Positions 17,104-25,483 of a stretch of DNA of 64,000 bases are shown here, piece by piece. Each line of letters opens with the position of its first letter. Within the stretch, counting starts at the first letter, position 1. The notes under the pieces were generated by a model. That model had not been told where the DNA came from. It saw only the letters and a program-made list of their open reading frames with translations, and did no database searches. A program made the position numbers and the translations under genes. Source of the stretch: Deltaproteobacteria bacterium (GTDB taxonomy: Bacteria > Myxococcota_A > Polyangia > Polyangiales > Polyangiaceae); the NCBI GenBank assembly GCA_016218915.1, contig JACRCQ010000005.1:62001-126000 (forward strand), read 5' to 3'.

Positions 17104-17281
17104 CAGCTTCACCAGACCGGAACCTGGCCGCAGCTCTTCAATGACGTAGGGATTGTCACGCTCCCGGATGGCAGGCACCTTGCGATGGTGGTCTTCGTCC
17201 GGCGCGCACGGAGCAACGATGGAGGGTGCTTCCCGCGTGATCAGGTCGGTGGCAAAGGCGGCGTGGGAGGAGGGCGAATAG
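17104..17281 (+). pseudogene. fragment of a duplicated beta-lactamase 3' end
   Basis: The DNA from cagcttcaccagaccgg onward matches the 3' end of the beta-lactamase gene (about 13592-13760) almost base for base for some 90 bases (cagctcttcaatgacgtagg is identical), then drifts with small deletions that break the frame. Translated, it gives PQLFNDVGIVTLPDGRHLAM before the frameshift. It has no start and no upstream catalytic motifs, so it is a dead remnant of a duplication. Confidence 0.85.
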
Positions 17282-17305
17282 CCGTACGCGACCGGGGATG
17301 CCGCT

Positions 17306-17689
17306 CTACTCGAAAGTCGCAATTGCCGCGTAATGGATCGAGCGCGTGCAGGAGACGCCTCCAGCACCTCCACCGCACGAGTCTTGTCCTTCGATCCTCG
17401 CTTCGTGGTTTCGAAGTCCTGCCATCACCTCGCACGTGATGTCATGCCCGCCGCCGTCGCAATGCGGGTCCCCACACAAGACCAGGAACAGGGCGGGAGC
17501 GGTCGAGATCTCGAACCTTCGGATATGAGAGGTAGCAGGGCCGAAGCGGCCCTCTCCGGACTCGGTCAACTCGATGCAAAGGCTCTGCAGGCCAGGCGTT
17601 TCTTGCAGCAAGCGAGGCGCTTCCGCTTCCCTCTGGCGACGGTCTGCGCTCCGCTTCTTGGCTTCCAGGTTGGCATTGCGGCTCCACAT
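17306..17689 (-). CDS. conserved 127-aa protein of unknown function (paralog of 48097-48480)
   Basis: I use the internal start that gives MWSRNANLEAKKR, because this is where the paralog at 48097-48480 also begins and the lengths then match exactly. Conserved blocks between the two are DRRQRE, APRLLQETPGLQSL, SHIRRF, STAPALFL, CGDPxCDGGGHDIT, RIEGQD and a C-terminal ATFE. No signal peptide or membrane segment. The Cys/His/Asp-rich CGDPHCDGGGHDIT block looks like a metal or redox site. I do not know the family. Confidence 0.75.
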   Translation of the reverse strand: MWSRNANLEAKKRSADRRQREAEAPRLLQETPGLQSLCIELTESGEGRFGPATSHIRRFEISTAPALFLVLCGDPHCDGGGHDITCEVMAGLRNHEARIEGQDSCGGGAGGVSCTRSIHYAAIATFE

Positions 17690-17946
17690 GGGGGGTCCTC
17701 CTGATGCGGGGGTGGACCCGCGGAACTGGTCGGTGCTGCAACTAGGGATTGGTGGAGCGAGGCCGGTTGCGCCACTGCTCGGCTGTAGGTATTTCTGTGC
17801 GCAGGTGCGAATCGTCAGCGCGCGAAGACCGAGAGCGAGCTCCGCGCTCCACGATGGGCGCACGCGCAGCTCACCTCCGTTTCGGACATAGCGGTCCGTT
17901 GCGCAGCGGTCGCTTGCGCGCGGGGTTGGGGGCGTTGACGAACTGC

Positions 17947-18399
17947 TCAAGCTGCCATCGGCCGCGCGGTCGCCCCTGTCCTCCTGGCATCTGCGGCAGG
18001 CTGCTTGATCCCCATGTTCACCACCAGGTGAAGGGCGAGCTCCAGTGATCTGGCGTCAAGTGGCAGCGGCAGCACGGCCAACGGGATGCGAAAATCGATC
18101 CCGTAATGCGCAGCAAAGGCAATGATCCTGGCCTTGGGATCAAAGTCGCGAATGGCTCGTAGGGTTGCCTGTCCCCCTCCGCCATCCAGGGCCGCGTTGA
18201 ACACGATGGCGCGGTCGAGCCCCGGCGTGAGGCGCAAAACGTTCAGAGCGGTTACCTCGTCCCACGCGCACTCCACCAAGTGGCCTTGACCTGCGATCGT
18301 CTCTTCGAGCCACCTGCGACTGCTCTGGTCGTGGTCGACCACGAGAACCAGCACTGCCCGAGCCGAGTCGCGCAACCAGCTTCGCCCCACTGAGATCAT
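17947..18399 (-). CDS. degenerate response-regulator receiver protein (stand-alone)
   Basis: The ATG at 18399 follows a strong AAGGGGGG site. The fold pattern is that of a receiver domain: VLVLVVDHDQSSRRWLEETI at the acidic-pocket strand, then the strand that normally ends in the phosphorylated Asp reads AIVFNAALDGGGG, with Asn in that position, and the switch Lys is not evident (AVLPLPLDARSL). It therefore probably works without phosphorylation. No output domain is attached. It is divergent from the hybrid kinase at 18661. Confidence 0.7.
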   Translation of the reverse strand: MISVGRSWLRDSARAVLVLVVDHDQSSRRWLEETIAGQGHLVECAWDEVTALNVLRLTPGLDRAIVFNAALDGGGGQATLRAIRDFDPKARIIAFAAHYGIDFRIPLAVLPLPLDARSLELALHLVVNMGIKQPAADARRTGATARPMAA

Positions 18400-18660
18400 C
18401 TTCGCCCCCCTTGCAACAATTGCCAAGCAGATGTCATGCTGTCTGCTGCGGGCGCGTGCCAGTGGGGGTCGGGTCGATTCTCACGGCAGCTCGCGGCTAT
18501 GTCCACGGGGATTTCTTCGATGATGTGGGCCGCGATGGACTGAGCGAATGGTCGCGTCTTGACCGGCGGTACGGACGCACTTGACCCTCCCACACCAGGG
18601 CATCAGGTGTATCTGGCCGGACGTTCGCGTCGGATTGGTGGGACCAGTAGTAGAGGAGGG

Positions 18661-21180
18661 GTGACCACGTTGCGCAGGCTTGGTGGGCTCGTTCCATCGG
18701 ATTCGACTGCCGAACCGCTCAGCCGATTGCTTCTGGAGAGCGCTCCGGTGGGGCTGGCTCTGTGTCGCATGGACGGAGCGCACGTCCTCGTGAATCCGAT
18801 GTACGCGAAGACCATCGGCCGCAGCGGGGAGGATATCCTGCGCCTCAAACTCAGGGACATCACACCTGAGCGCTGGGCGGCCCAGGACAGAGCCCAGCTC
18901 GAGAGCCTGGAGCGGACCGGTAGCTACGGCCCGTACGAAAAGGAGCTCATCCACAACGATGGTCGGATCATCCCGGTGCGGCTCCAGGGACGCATCTTCG
19001 AGCACGAGGGAGAGCGCTTCATCTGGTCCATGGTCGAGGACATAAGTGCGCGACGAGGCGTGGAAGACCAACGGCGGGAACATCTGCGCTTTCTCGGTGC
19101 GATGGAGAGGGTCAACCGCGCCATCCGTTTCGCGCCGGATCTCGACCAGCTTCTGGGTGCCGTGCTGCAAGAGCTGGTTTCAATCTTCGGGTGCGATCGG
19201 GCCTTCCTGATCTACCCATGCGATCCGACCGCGCCGTCGTTCCGCATCATGCGGGAGGCCACCCGGTCGAAGTGGCCCGGGGCTCTGGAGGTTGGAACAG
19301 GCGACATTCCGATGAACCCCGAAGCCGTCGCGATGTTCACCCTGGCAATCGAGTCGGAAGACCCGATCCGATGCGACCCGGAGTCCGGGATTGCCATTGA
19401 ACGCACTGCCCGCGAGTTCGGGGTCCAGTCCCAGATGTTCCTGGCACTGCATCCCAAGAGCGGTCTGGCCTGGGTGCTAGGCATGCACCACTGCGAAACT
19501 CCGCATGTCTGGACCTTGGAAGAAGCTCGGGTCTTCCGGGAGACCGGTCGACGCATGTCGGACGCGGTCAGCGGGGCACTCGTCTTGCGCGACCTGCGCG
19601 AGAGCGAGGAGCGCCTCCGCACCCTCGTCGAGCACGCCCCAGAGGCTATCCTCGTCTTTGATGCTGAGACAAATAGGTTCGTGCAGGCGAACACCAAGGC
19701 CACGGTGCTCTTCAAACGGACCGCCCGCGAGCTGTGCGAGCTCGGTCCCCTGGACGTCTGCGACACGATTCAACCTGACGGTCGTCGCAAAGAAGCTGTC
19801 ATTTCCGAGGCCGTCTCCGGCGCCCTGGGGGGTGAGCTGGTCGTCATGGAGTGGAGCTGCTGCGACGCGGACGGCAAGCAGATCCAATGCGAAGTGCGAT
19901 TGGTTCGGTTTCCGGCGGGTTCCCGGAGCCTGGTGCGCATCAGCCTCACCGACATGACAGAGCGACGCCTGCTTGAAGAGCAACTGCGTCAGGCGGTGAA
20001 GATGCAGGCGGTCGGAACGCTCGCCGGAGGCGTCGCACACGACTTCAACAACCTGCTGACGGTCATCCTGGGCGGCAGCGACGAGCTGGCAAGGTTCCTG
20101 GGGCCCGCGCATCCGCTGGCGAATGAGATCCGGGAAGTGGTCCAGGCGGCGCAACGAGCCGCGGAGCTGACCCGCCAGCTTCTTGCGTTCAGCCGCAAGC
20201 AGGCGATGATACCCCGGGTCATCGATCTCAACGAAGTGGTCAGCGAGGTGGTCCGGTTCGTGGCCCGCCTGATCGGCGAGGACGTGACGCTCGAAGTGAG
20301 ACTCGCCGACAGGCCGGTGATCACCCGCGCTGACCGAGGGCAGATCGGCCAGGTCATCGTCAACCTGTGCACCAATGCTCGCGACGCGATGCCTTCCGGC
20401 GGAACGCTTCGCATCGAAACTGGGTCGTGCGAGCTCGGACCCGACGAGCCGGCCCGACCGTCGGATGTCGCCGCAGGTTCCTATGCAACGGTGGAAGTCG
20501 CTGATACCGGCACAGGAATCCCGAAGGCGATTCTGAACCGGTTGTTTGAGCCGTTCTTCACGACCAAGCAGGTTGGCAAGGGGACGGGGCTTGGGCTGTC
20601 GACGGCGTATGGCATTGTCAAGCAAAGCGGCGGAGGAATCATGGTGAGGAGCGAGCCGGGGAGGGGAGCGAGCTTCAAGGTCTTTCTTCCTGCGGTCGCG
20701 GACCAGCAACCTGAGAGCGAGTCGCGCCGCCAGGTGCCGCTTGCATCGCAGCAGGGCACGGAGACCATCCTTGTCGTGGAAGATAACGCGGCAGTTGCGG
20801 CATTGGTCTCGACCGTTCTTCGAGAGCGCGGCTACGTCGTCCTCCAGGCCTCCGACGGCGATCAGGCGCTCGAGCTGCTGCGCAGCCGGGGGATCGACGA
20901 TGTGGACCTGCTGCTCACCGATCGAGTGATGCCGGTGATGAGTGGCCCCATGCTGGCCCTTCGGCTCCGGGAGCGCAGCCCGAACCTCAAGGTTCTGTGC
21001 ATGTCCGGCTATGACGATGCGGGTGTCGAGGGTGAGCAGCTCGAGCTCCTGAAGAAGCCGTTCACGCCAGCAGAGCTTCTCGCGCGGGTGCGCGGAGCTC
21101 TCGATCGCTCGGCTCAAGAGAGGGGGCTCGGTCAGGGTGTGGACAGCGCTCCCCCGACAGGTCAGAACACCGAACCATGA
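18661..21180 (+). CDS. hybrid sensor histidine kinase: PAS-GAF-PAS-HisKA-HATPase-receiver
   Basis: Soluble kinase with no transmembrane segment. PAS (residues about 20-135), GAF-like (155-310), PAS (315-435), a dimerisation helix with the phospho-acceptor in GGVAHDFNN (His460), an ATPase domain with the N-box [16 protein letters not shown] and GTGLGLST, then a receiver with phospho-acceptor Asp754 in LLLTDRVMP. The AHDFNN type is shared with many soluble PAS kinases. The start is uncertain: GTG 18661 follows a purine-rich run very closely, while GTG 18607 or TTG 18559 would lengthen it. Signal unknown; PAS and GAF suggest a small ligand or redox input. Confidence 0.9.
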   Translation: MTTLRRLGGLVPSDSTAEPLSRLLLESAPVGLALCRMDGAHVLVNPMYAKTIGRSGEDILRLKLRDITPERWAAQDRAQLESLERTGSYGPYEKELIHNDGRIIPVRLQGRIFEHEGERFIWSMVEDISARRGVEDQRREHLRFLGAMERVNRAIRFAPDLDQLLGAVLQELVSIFGCDRAFLIYPCDPTAPSFRIMREATRSKWPGALEVGTGDIPMNPEAVAMFTLAIESEDPIRCDPESGIAIERTAREFGVQSQMFLALHPKSGLAWVLGMHHCETPHVWTLEEARVFRETGRRMSDAVSGALVLRDLRESEERLRTLVEHAPEAILVFDAETNRFVQANTKATVLFKRTARELCELGPLDVCDTIQPDGRRKEAVISEAVSGALGGELVVMEWSCCDADGKQIQCEVRLVRFPAGSRSLVRISLTDMTERRLLEEQLRQAVKMQAVGTLAGGVAHDFNNLLTVILGGSDELARFLGPAHPLANEIREVVQAAQRAAELTRQLLAFSRKQAMIPRVIDLNEVVSEVVRFVARLIGEDVTLEVRLADRPVITRADRGQIGQVIVNLCTNARDAMPSGGTLRIETGSCELGPDEPARPSDVAAGSYATVEVADTGTGIPKAILNRLFEPFFTTKQVGKGTGLGLSTAYGIVKQSGGGIMVRSEPGRGASFKVFLPAVADQQPESESRRQVPLASQQGTETILVVEDNAAVAALVSTVLRERGYVVLQASDGDQALELLRSRGIDDVDLLLTDRVMPVMSGPMLALRLRERSPNLKVLCMSGYDDAGVEGEQLELLKKPFTPAELLARVRGALDRSAQERGLGQGVDSAPPTGQNTEP

Positions 21181-21406
21181 CGATTCGCGCAGCTGGGTTC
21201 GACCCGATCACTGGGAGCGCTTGCGGGTCCACGGGGTCGAGCTGACATTTTGCTGGGGATGCGACAACGGGCTCATTGCCGAGAGCCTGCTGCGCCATAC
21301 GCGCGACGTGCCCTTCCTGTTCTACTACGACGACGGTACGCCCCTGGACGGAAGGAGGCTCGACAGCTTTGCGTTCCGGCTGAAGCGACTCCCACTGTCT
21401 TCTTGA
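21137..21406 (+). CDS. small protein with CWGC motif, possible remnant
   Basis: This frame overlaps the end of the preceding kinase gene by 44 bases and encodes an 89-residue product. The C-terminal two thirds look like real protein: [19 protein letters not shown], then [14 protein letters not shown] and [13 protein letters not shown] could bind metal. The N-terminal part, which lies over the kinase coding sequence, looks arbitrary, so this may be a truncated gene or may begin at a later codon. Family not recognised. Confidence 0.35.
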   Translation: MWTALPRQVRTPNHDDSRSWVRPDHWERLRVHGVELTFCWGCDNGLIAESLLRHTRDVPFLFYYDDGTPLDGRRLDSFAFRLKRLPLSS

Positions 21407-21586
21407 CCCATCGCTGCCTCGCAATCCTTTGATCGCGTGATTCAGTCTGCCAGGTCCCAAGCCGACAGCTCTCCGCGTATGTTCGCGGCGGAACTGCGAG
21501 GGGCCCATCAGGGCACCAAAGAGCATGTGCAAACGCATCGGCCAGTACCATGATACTTGCCTGGGTGCCCGGAGGAGGATCGCGAC

Positions 21587-23911
21587 GTGGACGAATCACC
21601 CGACGACGTGGAGGACCTGTCCGCGTGGCAACGCTTGATCGACGCCCTGCCATTTCTCGTTCTCGTGATCGACGATCGGCACCGCATCCTTGCTTCCAAC
21701 CGCGCCATGCTCCGCGTGTTCGGCCCTGAGAAGCTGTGCCCGGGCGCCTACTGCCCCAAGGTCGTGCACGGCCTGGAGCAACCATTTCCCGGCTGTCCGC
21801 TCGAAGAGGCGGCGCAGACCGGCGAAGCTGTGGATCGAGAGTTCGAGGGTCCGCCCGCAAGCGGCAGGTGGTGGCGCACGGAGGTCTATCCCATCGGTCC
21901 TGCCGCCAGGGGGCAGCACCGTCTCTTCCTGCATTTTGCCCGCGACATCACTGCGCGCAGGCGTGACCAGCTGCAGCTGCATCACGACATCGAGATCCAG
22001 ACGATCGTGACCGAGCTGATGACGATGGCGGGCGAGGATGTTGCGCTGGACGAGATTCTCGAGCACGCACTCGAACGTCTGCTGTCGTTGTCGTGGATCG
22101 CGCTGGAACAGCGAGGCGCCGTCTTTCTGGCTGAGGAATCAGGCGCCCTGACGATGCGCGCGTCCCGCGGGCTTGGGGCGCACGGTCCAGACGCGCCGGA
22201 CGACGGGCTGTTTTGCGTGCCGATTCGGTCCGGGCCCGCAATGCTCGGCGTGCTGAACTTGTATCTTCGGCCAGACCCTGCGCGCGGCGAGCACGAGGTC
22301 CGATTGCTGGAGACGGTCGCCGAGGCGCTCGGGAGCGTGATCCGGCACAGCCTCGCCGAGAAAGCTCGCTCGCGTCTGTCCCGGATCGTGGAGCAGGCCC
22401 TTGGGCAGAGTGAGGAGCGATACCAGGCGCTGGTGGAGACGTCGCCCGATGCCATCTTTGTGCACGACGGGGTGACGCTGCGATATGCCAATCCGGCGGG
22501 GCTGGCGCTTGCGGGCGCAAAGAGCCCTGAGGAAATGATCGGGCGCAAGGTCCTGGATTTCGTCCACAAGGACTATCTCTCGATCGTGGAAGGGCGCGTG
22601 GCCACCGCTCTCGAAGGGCGCCGAACCGAGCTGCGGCACCTTCAGATCCTGAGGCTCGACGGCCAGGTGGTGGATGTGGAGACCACCTCGACGCGGGTGA
22701 CCTTCGAAGGCGCGCCATCTGTGCTCCTGGTCGTGCGCGACATCCGCGAGCGGCGCAGGCTCGAGGTCGAGCGCGACGCCACGCATGCGGAGCTGCAAGA
22801 GGCCCTGCAAGCGCGCGATCAGTTCCTCGCGATGTTGAGCCACGAGCTGAGAACACCGCTGGGGCCGGCCCTCATGACGACCGCGTTCCTGGAGACCTCG
22901 CCAGAGCTGGGCGCGCCGATCCGGGCAGAGCTCGGCCTGGTGCGAAACGCCATCGAGCTGCAAGCGCGATTGATCGACGACCTGCTCGACCTCACGCGCA
23001 TGCAGCGGGGCAAGTTGTCGGTGCACCTGGAGCCTATTGACCCGTCGACGCCGTTGCGTGACGCGCTGGCGATCTGCCGACCGGACGCAGAGTCCAAGCA
23101 GCTGACTCTGGAGCTGGATGACCGGGCGTTGCCCTGCACGGTGGCGGCCGATGCAACCCGCCTCAAGCAGGTGTTCTGGAACCTGCTGCGCAATGCGATC
23201 AAGTTCACGCCGCTCGGAGGAAGGATTGTCGCCGCCACCCGCACAGACCCGTCTTGCGCGCAGTATGTCGTGAGCGTGGTGGATACCGGTCAGGGGATCG
23301 AGCCGGCTGCGTTGCCAAGACTCTTCGAGGCGTTCGAGCAGGGCGGCGATCGTGTCACGCGCCAGCATGGCGGGCTTGGACTCGGGCTCACGATCAGCAA
23401 GAGCCTCGTGGAGTTGCACAACGGAAGAATCGAGGCCCACAGCGACGGACCTGGCTGCGGAGCCCGTTTCACGGTCACGCTCCCGGCGGACCTGCATGCT
23501 GCGGTCGCTCCGCCCATGTATCCCAGGTATGCCAGGCGAGAGGCTGACCCTGCGCTGCGCGTGCTCGTGGTGGAAGACGATCCGGTCAGCCTGATGGTCA
23601 CCTCGGGTTTGCTGCGCAAGCTGGGACATGTGGTGGAGACTGCAGCCACTGTGGGCGAGGCGTTGGACAAGCACGCGAGCGGCACATTTGACGTGGTGGT
23701 GAGCGATCTCGGTCTTCCGGACGGGACAGGCAACGAGCTGCTCCAGACGCTACGACGCAGAGGGGAGGTGCGAGCGATCGCGCTGACCGGCTTTGGGATG
23801 GAGTCTGATCAACACGATAGCAGGCGCGCGGGGTTTCTCGAACATCTGATCAAGCCCGTCAGGATCGACCAACTCGCAGCCGCGCTCAGCCGGGCGATGG
23901 ACACGCATTGA
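21587..23911 (+). CDS. hybrid sensor histidine kinase: PAS-GAF-PAS-HisKA-HATPase-receiver
   Basis: The GTG at 21587 is chosen because GGAGGAGG lies 8 bases upstream. Domains: PAS (about 10-135, with CPGAYCPK and CPLEEA Cys residues that could bind a cofactor), GAF (about 145-275), PAS (290-395), HisKA with SHELRTPL (His419), HATPase with NLLRNAIKF, DTGQGIEP and GLGLTISK, and a receiver with Asp707 in VVSDLGLPDG. No membrane segment. It is close in design to the kinase at 25484 (the SHELRTPL type with C-terminal receiver). The DUF481-like gene follows 59 bases downstream. Confidence 0.92.
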   Translation: MDESPDDVEDLSAWQRLIDALPFLVLVIDDRHRILASNRAMLRVFGPEKLCPGAYCPKVVHGLEQPFPGCPLEEAAQTGEAVDREFEGPPASGRWWRTEVYPIGPAARGQHRLFLHFARDITARRRDQLQLHHDIEIQTIVTELMTMAGEDVALDEILEHALERLLSLSWIALEQRGAVFLAEESGALTMRASRGLGAHGPDAPDDGLFCVPIRSGPAMLGVLNLYLRPDPARGEHEVRLLETVAEALGSVIRHSLAEKARSRLSRIVEQALGQSEERYQALVETSPDAIFVHDGVTLRYANPAGLALAGAKSPEEMIGRKVLDFVHKDYLSIVEGRVATALEGRRTELRHLQILRLDGQVVDVETTSTRVTFEGAPSVLLVVRDIRERRRLEVERDATHAELQEALQARDQFLAMLSHELRTPLGPALMTTAFLETSPELGAPIRAELGLVRNAIELQARLIDDLLDLTRMQRGKLSVHLEPIDPSTPLRDALAICRPDAESKQLTLELDDRALPCTVAADATRLKQVFWNLLRNAIKFTPLGGRIVAATRTDPSCAQYVVSVVDTGQGIEPAALPRLFEAFEQGGDRVTRQHGGLGLGLTISKSLVELHNGRIEAHSDGPGCGARFTVTLPADLHAAVAPPMYPRYARREADPALRVLVVEDDPVSLMVTSGLLRKLGHVVETAATVGEALDKHASGTFDVVVSDLGLPDGTGNELLQTLRRRGEVRAIALTGFGMESDQHDSRRAGFLEHLIKPVRIDQLAAALSRAMDTH

Positions 23912-23970
23912 GGCACGGCACTTGCCGAATCCGTCGTGCGGCCCAACGGGTCGGTGGGGGGGAAGATTCA

Positions 23971-24891
23971 ATGATCACCCATGGCACCCGGGCCCATTGG
24001 ACCCATGCTGCGATGGCTGTTGTCGGCGCCGTGGTGAGCACCACCAGGGTGGCCGCCGCCCAGGACGTGCCCAAAGGCAGTGGCACAGGGATCGACGCTG
24101 CGACCGAAGGCAAGACCGAGGTTGCGAAGGAGGGGCAATTCCAGGGTGTGAACAAGAAGGAAGCCGAGGGCAAGGACGCCACAGAGCTGTCCGTATCCGC
24201 GGGTGGCATGCAGGCGAGCGGCAACTCGCGCGTGCTCGCGCTGACCACTGCCGAGAAGTTCCGTCTCCGCCGTGGAGAAGACCAGTTCAAGTCGGCCCTG
24301 GCCGGCAACTACGCCCAGGCCGCAGCCCCAGGGGGTTCGTCGCAGAGCGCGACCGTGCAGAATCTCCAGGCGCTGGTGCGCTATGACCGCTTCCTCGGAG
24401 ACTTCACGCTGTTCCTGTCCGACGTGGCCCGCACTGACAGGTTCCAGGGCTTGAACCTGCGCAACCGTGTGGACCCTGGCGTCGGCTACTACGTGATCAA
24501 CGAAAAGACCATGCAGCTATGGGGCGAGGTCGGCTACGACTTCCTGTACGAAATCCGGCGTTCCGATGCGCTCCAGGCCACCAAGCCGGACGGAACTCCC
24601 AATGGCCCGAGGCTCGACAAGACGGACGTGTTGCACTCAGGCCGGGCCTTCATCGGCTTCGAGAAGTCCTTCAAGACGGGCACCAAGTTCGTGACAGGCC
24701 TGGAGTTCCTGCAGGGGCTGAGCGACACGGCGATTCGGCGCGTCAACTACGATGCAGGGATCACGGCGAAGCTGTTCGGGGATCTGTCGATTGGAATGAC
24801 TTTCGGACTCCGCTACGACAACGCTCCGCTCCCCGGCAAGGAGAAGCTGGACACCACCACAGCGGGCTCTCTCGTGTACACGCTGCTTTGA
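23971..24891 (+). CDS. DUF481-like outer membrane beta-barrel protein
   Basis: The ATG at 23971 follows a ggggggaag site. A signal peptide (AAMAVVGAVVSTTRVAAAQ) is followed by a Lys/Glu-rich linker and a series of amphipathic beta strands (ELSVSAGGMQASGNSRVLAL, LFLSDVARTDRFQGLNLRNR, WGEVGYDFLYEI, FGLRYDNAPLPGKEKLDT) ending in a terminal aromatic-free strand SLVYTLL. The GGMQASGNSR opening and the DTTTAGSLVYTL ending fit the DUF481 (YdiY-like) salt-induced outer membrane family. Transported substrate unknown. Confidence 0.75.
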   Translation: MITHGTRAHWTHAAMAVVGAVVSTTRVAAAQDVPKGSGTGIDAATEGKTEVAKEGQFQGVNKKEAEGKDATELSVSAGGMQASGNSRVLALTTAEKFRLRRGEDQFKSALAGNYAQAAAPGGSSQSATVQNLQALVRYDRFLGDFTLFLSDVARTDRFQGLNLRNRVDPGVGYYVINEKTMQLWGEVGYDFLYEIRRSDALQATKPDGTPNGPRLDKTDVLHSGRAFIGFEKSFKTGTKFVTGLEFLQGLSDTAIRRVNYDAGITAKLFGDLSIGMTFGLRYDNAPLPGKEKLDTTTAGSLVYTLL

Positions 24892-25165
24892 CCGGAAGGA
24901 TCTCCCTCATGCCCCTGATCGGGATGTTGACCGGGGGTGTCGACTTCGCAAACATCGGGCGCGCGGCGGCTGCGACAATCAACCCGCGTCGCTAGGTGTG
25001 GTCGCATATCTCGTGCCGTCCCGCGCGTCGCTTGGGCCGACCGCACGCTGGCTTGGTCGCCTGATGGTCTACCGTGATGAGTGCGCGCGATGATCAAGAG
25101 GCCGGTTGCGCCCGACCCATTGCCACGGCGGACAGAGTGCGAGACAATGAGCTCGAGGTGCCACG

Positions 25166-25444
25166 ATGCGTAGCGCGGCTGGGCGAATCCCAATCGGCTC
25201 GATGCCAGGCTTGGCGTTGCTTGTCTGTTCTTGCGGCGGGGTATCCGAAGCTTGGCCTGGTTCGGTCGAGCTCGATGCCTCCTCGGAGCCTGCGGTCACG
25301 GCACCGGTGCCTGGCTGGGACCCTGGGATGGGCGCACCAAGCAGACCGCTGCTGCTTGATGCTTCTACGGCGGACGGCGGCTATCACGGCAAGGCGCCGC
25401 CCGGCAAGAGACCGCCTCGGGTCAAGCCGGATTCGGGCTGGTAA
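25166..25444 (+). CDS. small putative lipoprotein
   Basis: The ATG has gaggtg five bases upstream. A short signal ends in LLVCSC, followed by a Pro/Gly/Ser-rich sequence of about 65 residues that ends in a basic/proline stretch (GKRPPRVKPDSGW). No domain is recognised. The gap before it (24892-25165) shows nothing supportable. Confidence 0.45.
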   Translation: MRSAAGRIPIGSMPGLALLVCSCGGVSEAWPGSVELDASSEPAVTAPVPGWDPGMGAPSRPLLLDASTADGGYHGKAPPGKRPPRVKPDSGW

Positions 25445-25483
25445 GCCGATCCCCAGTAACCCTGGGCACCGTCTTGGCGCGAC

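Noticed and set aside
19477..21117. Minus-strand frame of 546 residues
   Set aside because: Antisense to the kinase at 18661, which has full domain motifs.
24909..24995. Short ORF starting MPLIGMLTGG after the DUF481-like gene
   Set aside because: Only about 28 residues, no ribosome site or conserved feature.
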